A DNA stretch of 64,000 nucleotides from Symbiodinium natans (lineage: Eukaryota; Sar; Dinophyceae; Suessiales; Symbiodiniaceae): contig CAJNDS010002386.1 in assembly GCA_905221605.1 (NCBI GenBank), positions 62,001 through 126,000 of the forward strand. Direction: 5' to 3'. The notes beneath the pieces were generated by a model, which worked only from the letters and a program-made list of their open reading frames with translations, did not search any database and had not been told where the DNA came from. Shown here piece after piece: positions 22,680 through 35,099 of this stretch. Numbering within the stretch: position 1 is the first letter of the stretch; each line of letters opens with the position of its first letter. The translations under genes and the position numbers were made by a program.

Positions 22680-25230
22680 CGTTCGCCTCCTTTACCTCCA
22701 CAACACTGGAGGAATCTGGGCTCCTGGCCAAACGAACCCAGAAGCTTCCGCCCTCCCCCAACCGCAAACGGTAAAACTGGACAGCGCCTGCTACTGGACG
22801 AAGTCGACCTGGCGCTAGACGCTCTGAATCCTATTCAGTGCTTCCTAAAAGGATTCGGCTGGGTGCCAAATGAGAGCAGCTTGGTATCTGACACTAGTGC
22901 CCTCAGCCTGGAAACTTGGTATGGTTTCGCAGCAGGCCCACATGGATGTCTTGCGTGAAACTTCATGGGATCCAGAACCCCCCAATTGAGAATCTAGTTG
23001 CTAAGCCTGAAACCCCAAACCCTGCGCTCGGAAATGTGGACCTGTTTAAGGGTTCCTTTTCCCCGTGCAGGCCTGTGCTTCTTCTTTCGGCGTTTTGCCT
23101 TGGACTTCTAGGGCGTTCACTTACGGCATGTCAGCTGTTGGAAGACCATGCCACTGCGACCCTGCCTGCAGAAGCCTAGTTTCTGCAAATCGAACAACCT
23201 TCCTTTGTATCTTGATACGCGGAATCATCCCTGAGCCGACAACCTTCGTCTTGTCACGATTCCGGGACCTTGCGCAAAGGCGGAGGGTGAACAGACTCAC
23301 GAGGATGCAACTCAGAAGTGCTTGGGGCTTGGGGTTAAAGGTCGGTTGGTGCAAGCCAACGACGACAGAAAGCATGAATCGACAATGCACCGAGCAGGAA
23401 CACACACGCACCAACAAAGCAACGGCGCAGCAAACAAGCATTCCAGGTGCACTACAGACCGTCACCGGCACCAAGACAGACAAACAGCGGCGTGAACCAA
23501 CTTGCGCCAACGCTTTTGAGTTCTAGGGCCAATTGTGTTCTGCGAGGCTGATGAAGCCGATATCTGACTGAACATCACCCCAGCTTCTCTCTGCCTTTCC
23601 GCTGCTGTGATGCACTGTCGTTCCGTTGCAACACTGAGTTTGATAATTTATTGTGCCCAAACGGTCCACGCTTCGTGTCCTGCTTATAGAGGACATGAGG
23701 GTAGAATGGAAGAACGCCTCGACTTGCGCTTCCTGGCAGGTGATGACGAAGACCTGCCAGGGATGCAACGCAGAACCCTGAATGTGCCAAACCGACACCG
23801 GCTTCGGGTAAAACCTTCAGGGCCAAAGTTCAAGAGATGCTCTGATCGCCACACAAGTTGTGGTGAGGGCGCCTGGAGTGAACCTTCACGGCCTTTCCGC
23901 GGGCCATCTGCCTATTGACCTGGCGAATGCTCCTGTCTCTGAGATGCGTGCAATCCCGAACACCACCAGACTATACCAGACTCAGCCTGCGAAGGCGCAC
24001 GTCACAAAGGAGTCCCACTTCCATGGCGGATGCCCATTTGCCCGACTGCAGGTCTCTCAGACCCATAGGATGTGCCGTGGTCATAGTCTGCTGAGTCGAG
24101 TGGAGTGCGGGCTTTGTGAGGTGAAATGGAGGTGGAACGGGGTTCAGAATCGAGTTCGAGGTTGCAGCGAGGGTTTATTGAAGCTGCTGGTGCGCGCTTG
24201 GGGATTCTGGTGGTGGCTTGTGCTTCTAAACCTTCTAGCCTCAGCAAGCTGCAACAAGGGAATGACTGGCACCTAACTGTTCAGGTTCAGGCTTCCACAG
24301 GATCGGCTATAGCCGGGACAGTGAACAATAGTCAATAGATAGTCAACAGTCCAGCTGTTGCGCTCCATCACAACGCACCCGGGCACCACACTGCGATTTC
24401 ACAGGGGAGGCCTGTCAAGGCACTCGTATGGCCAACCCAGAGCAGCTGAAAGCTATGTGAGGCATGCTGGGTGGCACCGTGGGACCGGGTGGACCGGGTG
24501 CCTGCTTGAGGCAATCAGCAAGTCCGATGGCGCGGACCCGCAAAGAGTGGAGGTTTGATGCTGAAGATGCTTCGAGGACTCTTCTTCAGGGACGCTCCAT
24601 GCACGGGATATCAGCTATGTTCCAGTAGCCAGCAACATCGAGTTCGGCTTGGGCTCAGAATTATGAGGGCACACTGCAGACACCCTGCATCCTACTGATG
24701 ATGTCATGTTCACGACATGTGATCTGCATACACCTGTAGAAACTTGAGTGCAAGGCTGCGAGCGGCGGTCAGGCACGACATTGAAGTACTTGTGACAGGG
24801 TCAGAGGCATTGATAGCCCAAATCTCTTGGGGCCCTGTGTAGAACATCCCCGTGTCCGGCTAGACAGCTCGAAGTTGGTGAGATCTGCAGCTGCACATGG
24901 ATGCTGAGGTGCAAGAGGAGGGATTCCGCACCTTCAGTACCTTGAGATACACAGGCTGCGCTTCAAGGAAACACGGTGCACAGAATGCCGAGGCCCACAC
25001 TTCTGAATAAAGCTCCTTGGCCTGCTGGTGTTCACCTTCCCCCGAGCCAAAAATGAGGTGAAAAAACAGGGCAGGTTTGAATTTTCAAATCTGGTAGCTT
25101 TGTAGCTGAATGGCGGGGTGCCGGCTACATCTTGCAATGAAACTCATGAATTGTGTCCGCAATGTTGGTGGAGAACACAGCATTGGAGCCGAACCTTGTG
25201 CATCTGCTCGTTTAGCACCCTGCAAGAGGG
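22680..25230. other. Intergenic, no gene seen
   Basis: Overlapping frames of 130-150 codons (23065-23526 plus, 23121-23510 minus, 23860-24276 plus) have no motifs and compete with each other. No supported exon. Confidence 0.5.
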
Positions 25231-25237
25231 TCGTCAC

Positions 25238-25345
25238 CTGGCAAAAGAAGTTCTCAGTGTGCATCAACAGCATCTCTTCAGAGAAAGTCGATCTTGCTGT
25301 GACTTGCTCTGGGGGCAGGATCCAGCACCACTTGCTTTCAGAATG
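25238..25345 (-). CDS. Candidate internal exon, unknown protein
   Basis: Minus-strand frame containing PPEQVTARSTFSEEMLL and ending HTENFFCQ at a good GT donor (TTGCCAG before GTGACG). The start is uncertain. The codon pattern looks coding but no family is recognised. It could be an upstream exon of another minus-strand gene. Confidence 0.3.
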
Positions 25346-26690
25346 ACGCAAGCAATCGGGCGGTGCCCGCGGCTTCTCGCGGGCCCTGAACGGACGCCTT
25401 TGCAGCTTGAACTCTAAAGCGCTTAGGGTTGAAATTCTGGTCTGACCCTGCGTCTTCGAAGTGCTAAGCCTATGCTCTGAACAGGGCCCACCAACCTGCA
25501 CCACAAAAGCTGCAATTGCAATCCATGTTCTTCCCTCAGTACAACAGCCTCAAGCCTAAGCCTGTATCTCTTTCCAGATCCTTCATATCCTTCAACCTCA
25601 CTCCGAAACCAACTGCGGTGGTCTTTCCTCGAGGGCACATCTTTAAAGTCACAAAACGGATGCCAGCACCACTCGACGAAGAGCAAGGGCACCAGAACAT
25701 GGTCCAGAACATGCAGTCAGCTCCTGCCAGGATTTGAGGGCCTGATCACACAGCAGGGACTTTTGTAACTCGGAGAAAGCAGCCAGACAAGAAGAATTCG
25801 CAGGAATGCTGAAAAGGATGCGGGAAAGGGCCCCAACAAGACTTACAATGTTTAAATGCAGCACTCAGTCGGCAAAAGACGCAAATTGATATGTGCGACA
25901 CTCTGCCAGCCTCGACATCACAAACCGTGAAGTGTAATACACCACTTGCGCCTTGCGGTCTACTGTAATATTTCGATCGGCAGATGTCGGTCATCAACTT
26001 TTTCAGCTTGGTGCGGAGAGTCCGAACTCATGTGGCAAGATGTGGCAGGTGGGCAACCCCTCTGAAAAGCTTTGGAGTCTCTCCATGTCTCGCCATATGT
26101 CTCTCATTCTCGAATCTCCTGTCGCGACAGCGTCAGGCCAGGGCCGCCTCTGAGAGCAAAAATGGACGTGGGGCAGAAGAAAAGCCCATCCGAACCATCC
26201 CGAAACGCGTGAAAACGCCCGTCTTTAGCACAACTCTCCCCTGAAGCACTTGACCCCGTTCAACGACATCAAGAACTGGGAATCACTGAATCGTCGATGG
26301 CCTATGGCTGTGGCGTCGATGCCACTGGTCACACCCACAAGGGGTAGGGACTGGCAGCAGTCGAGAACTCATTCTGAAGCGTGGCAATTCCGTGTAGATG
26401 AGACACATGCCGTCCGCACTGTACATACTCTGAAGCTCAATCTCTACGAGAGGAGGCCTCACCCCGATCAAACTTTCAGGCTAGCAAAAGATTTGCAAAG
26501 TTTTGCACTTCGATTCACTTCGAGACCCCAGGCTGCCTTTCAACCCCACCCTCCCTCGCGCCATGCCGGTGTGAAACAGCCGTGTTGTAGATGCGGAAAG
26601 CCACTGGCCTAAGCGTCTTGTGAGGCAGGTGGGGCAGTCTTTCTCGGGCCCTTGAGAGTCCAAAGATCAAGCAAATCAACTGCTCCTGCT

Positions 26691-26954
26691 TCAACTCATC
26701 CGCATCTTGCACTGCATCGTGCCTCTACAGCCAGGCTTCGGGCGGATGTCAGTGGCCGAAGAAGATGCTTCAAACAGTCCGGATCGTAGGATTACACACT
26801 GCCACTGCCTGGAGCAAAAAAAGTATGGGACTCCGATGTGGAACCGAGGGATCCTTGGGGACTTGTACCTAGGCTCGTACCTTAACCGCAGGGCCGTCAG
26901 AATGATACATGTCATCCCCAGGCTAAGGAACACTGTCGCCGAGGCATCTTCGAG
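26691..26954 (-). CDS. Candidate terminal exons with one membrane segment
   Basis: Two minus-strand exons fit in phase. Exon 26954-26881 carries a hydrophobic helix (ATVFLSLGMTCIILTAL) then LR, and ends in AAG before a GTACGAG donor. The 72-nt intron (26809-26880) finishes with TACTTTTTTTGCTCCAG, the clearest polypyrimidine tract in the area. Exon 26808-26691 adds QWQCVILRSGLFEASSSA and a Cys-containing tail to a TGA. Together they would make the C-terminal membrane anchor of an unknown protein. No upstream exon was found, so gene identity is open. Confidence 0.35.
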   Translation of the reverse strand, partial: LEDASATVFLSLGMTCIILTALRLRYEPRYKSPRIPRFHIGVPYFFCSRQWQCVILRSGLFEASSSATDIRPKPGCRGTMQCKMRMS

Positions 26955-27804
26955 CTAACCGGGTTCATCATTCCAACGCTGAGAAGACTAGCAAGTAACT
27001 TGCTGACTTGTCTGGAGCCCAAAGGCACTGATCCATCCTTCTTGCCGACATGCAACACTGCAAGACTGCACCAAAGAGACTTGGTCGGCGCCTTTGCGCA
27101 GCGCAGCTACTGGACGAGCGAGTATTGTAAAGGCTCCGTGTCTGTTTTGTCTTGCACCTTATGACACCTTTGTGACATGTGTTGAGTTGGGGTTTGGAGA
27201 AAGTACTGGCTCTGTGTTCAGCAAAAGGGTGTGTGCTGTCCGGCAATGGCTCCATGCGCAACTGTGGGTGGCTGCGTGCTCAAAGTGAAAGGACTCTAAA
27301 CGTGCTGTTAATGAAATATCGTTGCTGTGAGCACTCCTCAATGGTCAAGGACAATGCTCCTTGGTTCTGAGGTAGCTGTGAAGTCGTGAATCCTCTAGAG
27401 ACGGTAGAGTCTAGAGCTTGGCTGGAGTAGCAGAAGTCTCTACCTGCCTAGGTCCGCTCACCCAGTTTTGGGGAGATGCTCCACCTATCTGTACAGGTTT
27501 CGGTCTCCCAAGAGTTGGGGAGACCACGGCTACTTGAGCCTGAAGCAAAGGCGGAAGGCAAACCATTCAAAGAAATTCGATCTACAGACGCTCAATTGCG
27601 GAACCATGTCTTGTCCAACCACACGTGCAAAACGAGGCGTCCTGAGTCTGGGCGAGCCTGTCTCTTAAACTTCAACGCTTAGGAAGGTTGTGGCGTACGC
27701 TACAGCTATCACTGGAAGGTTATCAACCCTTGCGAATGCTCTGACAACATGAAGGGCAGCCCGACATGGCATGTTATTTATTGAGCAAGGCGAGAGACCA
27801 CAGC

Positions 27805-27902
27805 GACAGAGAGAGAGAGGCAGAGAGAGAGAGAGAGAGAAAAAAAAAACAAAAAACAGGAAAGAGAGCGAGAGAGAGAGAGAGAATGAGAGTGCAAGAG
27901 AA
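27805..27902. repeat. Purine (GA)n/A-rich tract
   Basis: GAGA repeats interrupted by a run of A. Read on the minus strand it gives an artificial Ser-Leu-rich frame. Confidence 0.9.
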
Positions 27903-27984
27903 ATAGGGGGAGTATTGGAGGCTTGTTTTTTTGCTGAGCCTGCATAGGCATCGGCGCAGGTGCCTGCGCCAACTACAGGCTAAG

Positions 27985-28165
27985 CCGCCATGTAAGGGCA
28001 TGTTGACTGCATGCCGCCACAGCTTCTGTTGCTGCGTGGAATCCGCACTGCTGCCTGGTGAAACACCAGCCTAGCTTCGGCGTACCACGAGGGCTGCACA
28101 CTGGGCTTGGGATCTTCGACTTCTAGCACACGAAGACCGGCATCACTTGGCTGCCACGCCTGCAT
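27985..28165 (-). CDS. Candidate exon, unknown protein
   Basis: The minus frame follows GCAG and reads AWQPSDAGLRVLEVEDPK then PSVQPSWYAEARLVFHQ, with GC-donor candidates after EAR or FHQ. The amino-acid mix looks coding; no family is recognised. Limits approximate. Confidence 0.25.
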
Positions 28166-29317
28166 CAACCCCATCGGCCTGCGAAGGCATGGTCCATCAT
28201 CCTAATGGAGGGCCCCAAACGGGCTGCAAGCATAGTGCAAGCCTTAACCTTGATCCACCGGAACGTGAGGTTTATCCGCTTTCCACAGGGCTGACTTGTG
28301 GCAGGCACCTTTCAGGTGCCAAGATGGCCAAGAGTGCACGATGACTGCTGGAGCCGTTCTGAGCCAGATCTGAGACCAACACGGCGTGCTTGTAGTGCTT
28401 CTGAAAGAGACCTGCTCAGAGCTCTGTTCACCCAAGATCCTTGACTGCTCCCTCTTTCGAAGACGCTTTCCAACACCTACCATGACGTTAGGTCTGGGTC
28501 TTCCACCGAGTTTCTGTTAAATTGGTGCACCTCCACTCATTTGCCTCGTGTTCTGCTTCAAGATACGAGCTTCAAACACCCCACATTATTGATAAAATGA
28601 CTGATGAAGAAGTAAAGCCTCAAGCCTTTGCTCGGTTCGTTCCCGCTTGTCTGTTCTGCCGTCGCAGCATATCTCCTAGAGAACATCGGTTCACTTCGGT
28701 CACGCACGTTCAATAACTCAATCACTATCATTCCACACCTTCCATCGTGGCCACATCGCCATCGCCGAGCGGAACGGTCCCCAGCACTTCTGATGTGCCT
28801 GGTGCGAACACTTAAGTTGCGGAGAGCGGCATGGGGGACGCACTGCGCTTGAAGGGGCGATACGAACGTGCAGACAAAGAGACAGAGAGTTGGCAGAGTT
28901 GCTAAGCTGCGAATGCTGCGAAGTGAAAACGCTGCTGCCTTGAAATCTCCAGCTGAAGTCTCGCGCCGAACCCAGCGAGAGCGACAGGATCCTACAGGAA
29001 AGACGCCCTGGGATCGCTCTCATATTGAAACAGCACCTACGAACCCACTCTGCTCGTCACAGCTCGCGGAAGCCCTTTGCTGTCGTTACCGGCATGCAAA
29101 CTGAGTTCCACTCCGGGTGTCGCAGGCCAGCCCCTGAAATAAGACTTCATCATCACTGTGCCAGCCAACCTGCGGAACAGACTCGTGTCTAACTCGGGCA
29201 GAGTCGGTCTCGCCTCGTTGCCTCTACCTGTAGCTCAACCTCTATAGGATACAGAGCTCAGCGTGAACTGGGTGCTAGCGGATATGACCTGCGCCGGTCG
29301 CTCTGGAACTATCTTGG

Positions 29318-29535
29318 TCACTGGTAGCCATTGACTTGTGACTGCTTTTGAGCCTCCTGACTGCCATCGTCGTAGACATTGACGTTGCAGGAGTTGGGCT
29401 TTTGGCCCTGCATCTGCATCTGTGCACATGTCACCGGAACTGTCGCTGTGGGGGAAACGGCTTGTGGGGGACAGGTGGGGAGCCGTGGCGGGGGGGAGGG
29501 GACGGGGGGGTAGACGAGCGGTGCAGGACCTGCAT
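29318..29535 (-). CDS. Terminal exon, proline-rich then polar C-terminus
   Basis: The minus-strand frame begins after an AG (GCATGCAG) with a proline-rich segment (PLVYPPVPSPPPRLPTCPP). It passes a pyrimidine-rich stretch ending CCCACAG, which may itself be an acceptor at 29445. It ends CAQMQMQGQKPNSCNVNVY, DDGSQEAQKQSQVNGYQ, stop. The Gln/Asn-rich C-terminus and Pro-rich linker suggest a disordered tail. No family is recognised and upstream exons are unknown. Whether the proline-rich part is exon or intron is undecided. Confidence 0.4.
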
Positions 29536-29539
29536 GCAA

Positions 29540-32500
29540 GCCCTCGAGCTACTGAACTGCTTCATGAAGTTTGTGCGCATGATCTGCCTCAAGCCAGCTG
29601 TACACGGTACACAACAAGCTTCCCCAAACATTGCTCCAGTGGAATGCTCACTGTTTCTTTCTGACATCGAACGGCACTTTGAGCCCCCCGTGCAGTCGAC
29701 AACCACTTCCACTTCAAGTGACCCAGACTAAGTGACTACAATCAAGTACTCCCGAAGTCACTAAGTCCACTAGTCACTGACCACTTCCTCCTGCTGCCGC
29801 TACCGAGAACCTTGGAACCACCAAATCCTGTCCTCAGGAATGCCACAAAGCTCACAGAGCTCCTCCCGAGAGGTCATGCAACTGACACAGGATGGTCTGA
29901 TGGTCCGCTATATCACCACCGACATGAGGTGTCCAATTCCAACAGCATATGCAAACTGACCGATCCTTGCAGATCTCTCTCATAAACGGCGGATACACCG
30001 TGGCGGGAAACCTCAAACAGAGTCTGGCTGAGACTACGCTCTCGAGGAGCCACATATGGCGCTCTCTAAAAACACAGAGGCTTCCCACTCCAGTCCGGAA
30101 TAGCGGTACGGAACGTCCGCAAAGTCCTCGAAACGCAGGCTCTCACGTTTCAATGCGACTTATTCTGTTCCGAGCAGGGCTGACGCTCTGACCTCTGAAA
30201 CATACCAGATCACCTTCCGGGGCACGCCGGGAAGCTGAATCCAGCAATCCTGCTTCGAGCAAGCTATTGCTACACTTCGCCAAGAAGAAAGTCTAGGCAA
30301 GGGGGCACACTACATTCCATGAAAACTTGGAAGCCCTTGACCTGGATAGAGGCTGGGGCCCAAAAGAATCCCATCATGACCCTTGGACCGCCACAGCCTC
30401 CTCCAGCAGCAAGTTCATCCACCGAGAGCACTGCTCTTGCGAGAAAGCTCGGAAGTTGACCTTGAAAACATGAGGCCCTGAAATGCAGGAGTTTCAAACA
30501 GCAAAGGATCCCCGCTTGCCAGCCCTTTTACAGTTTATCAGAGCCAGCAACCCAAAGGCCCAGACGAAAGAACTAGCAAACCCCACGGCAGAGCCCTGTG
30601 GCATCAGAGCGCACGCAGAAAGTTCCTATAGAGTGTGGAGGCCGACGTCGAGGCGGCCACCCCTGCGAAGCTTCGCCGCTGCTCATCCTGCGCGGGGGGA
30701 GGGGGGGAGGGGTGCTCTGCATTGAGGTCCACTTTGGGGAACCACTCTTCGCAAGGAACCCGATTTTAATTGGTATCTAGGACCTAGGATCTGTGCAGGG
30801 ATCCTGATGTAGAACAACTTGGATGGGCCGTTGGCTTGTTCAGAAATACTTACCAGTTATGTTGATGAACATAGTCAATCGTGCGTTAGCTAGATGATGG
30901 AGAGGTCGGGATTGTCATGCCACCTTCGGCTCCCGGTACTTTTTGCTTGCATTTTCGGGAAGAATGGGGAAGTGTGATGTTTCAGCGGGTGGGAGGGCCA
31001 AATCCCGCTTGCAGGGATCCACTTTCTCAACGGTGCAGCATGTTGTGCCATTTAGCGGTAGCTTGTTTCGTCAACCTCCGGATTTGCATGTCAGCATTTC
31101 CGAGTTAAGGCTCAACCTATCCGTGCTGGGCCAAGTTAGCTTCACCCGCTGAAAAAGGTTTACTTGACCGATGGGAAGTTTAACTCAACCTGTCAGGTGC
31201 TGCAATTAGCACATGCAAATACTTCAATGTGTGTGTGTGTGCTTCTTTGTCTTGCTCTCTCTATATGTGGTTCCTGCTGTTTGTGTAGATGTCTATGCTC
31301 ACATGTCTATATCGTTTTTGTGGTACATCGCACGGCCTTTGCCTGGCATGTGTTGCAGGTTCGGCATCCTTCTTCAGACTTGTTATTCTGCTTGATGTCC
31401 TTGACACTGACTGCTCCATCAAAACTACAGGCAATGCGACTTAGAGTCTCTACTCCCCTGCAGACCTCCTTTCTTGTCGCATTCGTCACACATCAGTGAC
31501 AGTGTGTATTTGTGTTGTGTCCCATGCCTGCCTCGCTTTCAAAGAGTAGCCGGGCTCATGGTACATTACGCTGAATTTTACTGTTGTGCACGGTAACATA
31601 AAAATTCGCAAGAGGCAGGCTAGCTGTTACTGGTAACCACGAAGAATGCATTCAATTAACTTATCACTTGTCGGACTCATGTCATCTGCGTGCTTTTGCT
31701 CATTCTTCTCGCGAGCCTTTTGCGAGGGACGCAAGGAGAAAAGACACAAGTCGGACAATCGGTGCGAGCCCTCAGGCATGCTCACTGCAGGAGGAAGTAA
31801 GGACGGTAAGGTCGTAAGGTCAGACTCCAATTTACCGAATCGCCTTATGCACCCTCAGAGAGGGGACCTGAACCGGATACTGCCAGGTCCATGGTTTCGG
31901 CGACCTTGGCTTCTAGGGCTACCAGCGTACTGTAGGTACTTGGAGAACACACAAAAAGCCCTGCCCAGGCTGTTGAGACGCCCACGCTTCACCAATCAGT
32001 TGCAGCGGGGCCTGGAAGGGCAAAGGGCAACAGCCTGGAATGCAACTAGCACTACAGAAGTCTCGAGCTTTGGGAATCCGGCCCTCAACTCTAGAGCGGC
32101 AATGCTGAAAGCCTTTGAACGCCTCAGAACGCCTCTGAAAGCCTTCGGCCTCCACGTGTTTAAGATCAGCAGGATGCACAACAGGTCCACATACTCCGAA
32201 AGGCCCGAAAGACCCGAAAGCAAAAGCCCTGATGCCTCGACCCTGGAAGGCTCATGGAAGCTGAGGGACCTGAGGTAAATGGAACAAACAGAGACCCGAC
32301 CGTCAGAGGGGAATCTGAATGCTGCAGCCATTTAAGTCACGTGCCTTGATCTGAGAAACCGCCCAACCAGACCTGGATCCAGGTTTGAGAGGTTCGAGAG
32401 CGGTCGCAGGTGTTGACAACACGAGACCCGTGTGAACTTCTTTGCGCAAGAAGGCGTTGTCTCGCTCAGGCCTTTTGGGTCCACACGGTTGGCCACGACA

Positions 32501-33060
32501 TCTGCTCGTTCACCAACTTCATTCTTTTGGTCCTCGCAATGTTACGACGTCCTTACGCTGAACTTCTGGGTCCTCACACAGCTTGCACTCACGAGCAGTC
32601 CACCACTTGCCAGCCCCTCTGGAGGAGCATGGACAGGACCTGCATTGAAGATCAGTGATGGGATAGGTTGGTGGAAGATTCCAAAAAGGCAGCCCTACTT
32701 CCAGCTCGTCATAGACACCCAAAAAATGCCGCTCCCAAACCAACAAAGCTAGGACAACTCTCCGCGAAAACGAACAAAATTCAACTGCTGAGCATTGGGG
32801 CAGCACCACTTTAACAACTCTTTTTGCAAGAAAGCTCTGGGTCTCGATTCCACAGAACCGCGGCCGTGTAATCCGACGCTTTGCGAGGCGGTGTGCCTCG
32901 ATGCCTGTGCTCTGCCTTTGGCATCACCACATTCACATCCTAGCTGCTCTCAACCAAGTAACTACCCCCGATAACCCGGTACTCTGAATACTCTTTCCAT
33001 GTGCTGTGTCTTGCCAACTGTCTGCGGCACCCTGCGCCACCCTACCATCCTACCCCTGAG
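29540..33060. other. Mostly non-coding; one long plus frame
   Basis: A 210-codon plus-strand frame at 31646-32278 opens with a hydrophobic, signal-like stretch, but its body is a mix containing repeat text (GAAAGCCTT / CGAAAGGCC words) and has no family resemblance. A frame of this length is borderline for chance in 64 kb. Nothing else is supported. Confidence 0.4.
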
Positions 33061-33065
33061 CGCCC

Positions 33066-33757
33066 TCAAATGCTCGGAGGCTCCCGTTCTGGCCGGATTA
33101 TGATCTCCACATCGTCAAGATCTTCGGAATCTCCCAGAAGAAACGTGTCCTCACAACTACAAACTTCCGGAAAAGGAGACGTCCCCCAGGTACCGGCACT
33201 GGGACTGAGTGGCTTGATAAGCAGCCGTAACCAAGTGCTGCTGCTACCACGGAGGCCATCTGATTTCAATGTGCCATACAAGGATCTCATAAGGAACCAG
33301 CACCTGTGCGCAGTTCTCCGACAACCCCTACCCTCTTTGGCCCCATACCCCAGATGTCAGTAACCCCTACAGCTTGAAAGCTCCAGCCCAAAGTCGCTAC
33401 AGCCTATAGCATCACTAAGCATGTAGCCCCATCAGCCCAAGACATCCCTGAACCCAACATACTGTACTCAAGTGGAAGGACCTTTGTCAAAGTCCAAACC
33501 TCAAGAAGCTGCAGCTCCTCCGTCTCTTCGCCATGCGGGTTTTCTGGCCGCGGCTTTTGTCGGTGACTTGTAAAAACATCATCCAGGATATACCTGAGCG
33601 TGCAAGTTTGCACTTAGATCAACAACGGACGCGCTCCAGACTCGGACCGCATCTGAGTGATTGGCACGACTCGATCATCCAGCGGAAGGCTCTCCGCATC
33701 TTCCTCGGAAAGACTGAAAGCAGTGCACTTACGTACCCGCCTTAGTGCCTTTTCCAG
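33066..33757 (-). CDS. Unknown acidic protein, C-terminal exons
   Basis: Minus-strand exons with good signals. A segment from 33757 reads QLEKALRRVRKCTAFSLSEE then DAESLPLDDRVVPITQ, after a TTGACAG acceptor. An exon at 33593-33500 reads YILDDVFTSHRQKPRPEN then PHGEETEELQLLE and ends at a GT donor (CTTGAG before GTTTGG). An exon from 33149 reads DTFLLGDSEDLDDVEIII then RPEREPPSI and a TGA at 33066. Phases of the last two agree. The tail is acidic and probably disordered. Just upstream (33760-33980), a frame with KRSWRFFDETVLRNVASLQ may be another exon. No family is recognised. It lies directly downstream of the PNPOx-like gene on the same strand, so it may be the next gene or, less likely, part of the same one. 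Confidence 0.4.
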
Positions 33758-33954
33758 CTGTCAAGCCTGGAGAGACGCAACGTTTCTAAGCACAGTCTCA
33801 TCGAAGAAGCGCCAGCTGCGCTTCCAGGGTCCGTCACAGAATCTTCCAATGGCAGCTCGGGGCGTTCTGTACACTGTACAAGGCACTTGCCTGAAAGCCA
33901 AAGCAAAAGACATCGTCCAAGCGCACCTCACAACGCGTAAATGGCTCCACCATC

Positions 33955-35098
33955 CTAGGCAGTCCTCCTGGACAAAGCACATCCAAGCAGGACTCCGAGT
34001 CCGCAGGCCACCACCCCAACCCCAATCGAAGTGACATTCCAGGTCTCCTCGGTTGCCCCTTCGGTTGCCGCTTCAGCGAGAAAAGAAGTAAAGAGGGTAA
34101 AGAGGAAAAGGGGCCTCCGAAAAAGCTGCGAACACATGGGCCAAGACTCCCGCAGAGCACTCGGAAGCTTTCCACCGGACCTGAACTTGGGGTAGTTTGT
34201 GACATTCGAGGGGGCCGTCGCGTTTGAGTCATGGTTGTTCTCAGGCGGCCCATAGACCCGCGTGATGGGAATGACGCCTGCCCAAATGTGAGGATACTGC
34301 TCGATGTCCTCCTTGTCATCGTTCGCTCCTTCAGCACGAATCTTGGCGCTCACCTTCCACTGCCAGGAAAAGCATCCGCTCAAAAAGCCTACGGGGCCAT
34401 TCACGGGGGGAATCCGAAAGACACACAGGATCCCGCCTTGCCATCCTCCAACTTGAGCTTGAGGACCCGAGTGGAGGCCACCTCCGCAGCCTAGGTTTCT
34501 GCGCCGAAAAAACTGTTCACCGCCTAAACATGACTCAAAACCTAAACATGCCAAAACCATCCTAAACCCTCTAAACCCTCTAAACCCTCTAAACCATTCA
34601 AAAAGCCCCTCGAACAGAGCCCATCGTGTGGGTACCCTGAGACTCCTCCTTGCCTTTTTCAGTCCCGGCGGCAGTCATTGGTCGGGCCTGCTTGGCGCGG
34701 CCTCGGCACATGTGGTCGGTGATGACATCGAGGGCATGGCGCTTGGCATCCTCTTCGGGCATTTCTGTGGCTTGCCCGTGCACGATGACGCTGCGGTAAT
34801 TCATGCTGGCATGCATATTGGCCCTGGCCAAAACAAGGCCATCCTCCAAGGTAACACAGAAGCAGACATCAATCGAGCCATTTCGTAACGCACCGGCGCT
34901 AACGTGGCCGTGGAGAAAGAGTGATTCGTCTTCTCTGCCGAAGATCATGGGGCTGAGTTTCGCCTGGCCTTCTTCATCCACATATGCGACGTGTGCTACC
35001 AGCGCTGCATCGAGAATCTCGCTGACGACCACTTTGTCATAGCTGCCCCGCTTTACCGAACGCCGAAGCTTCGTCAACTTGCTCTGCTCGTAGGACAT
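33955..35098 (-). CDS. Pyridoxamine-phosphate-oxidase-like flavin-binding protein
   Basis: Split-barrel flavin-binding protein of the PNPOx-like type (PF12900), usually binding FMN or a related cofactor; the reaction is unknown. Exon 1 (35098-34655) starts MSYEQSKLTKLRRSVKRGSY and carries the conserved stretch FLHGHVSAGALRNG plus DGLVLARANMHASMNYRSV. Exon 2 (34490-34443, 48 nt) is AAEVASTRVLKLKLED. Exon 3 (34353 onward) begins VSAKIRAEGANDDKEDIEQY and contains HIWAGVIPITRV, the family's C-terminal block. Introns 1 and 2 both start GGCAAGG, so the donor is GC or slides by one base; an alternative GC donor at 34672 would remove six residues (AAGTEK) and align even better with relatives. The frame continues past the domain to a stop at 33955 with a hydrophobic stretch (TSIGVGVVACGLGVLLGCAL) near its end, a possible membrane tail, or else unspliced intron. 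The predicted length of about 296 aa is longer than usual for this family. Confidence 0.85.
34560..34596. repeat. Telomere-like repeat inside an intron
   Basis: Four units close to CCCTCTAAA (TTTAGAGGG on the other strand), a one-step variant of the TTTAGGG telomere repeat. It lies inside intron 1 of the PNPOx-like gene. Confidence 0.75.
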
Positions 35099-35099
35099 C

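Noticed and set aside
31646-32278. 210-codon plus-strand frame with signal-like start
   Set aside because: Borderline length, repeat-derived words in its second half, opposite orientation to neighbouring candidates, no family.
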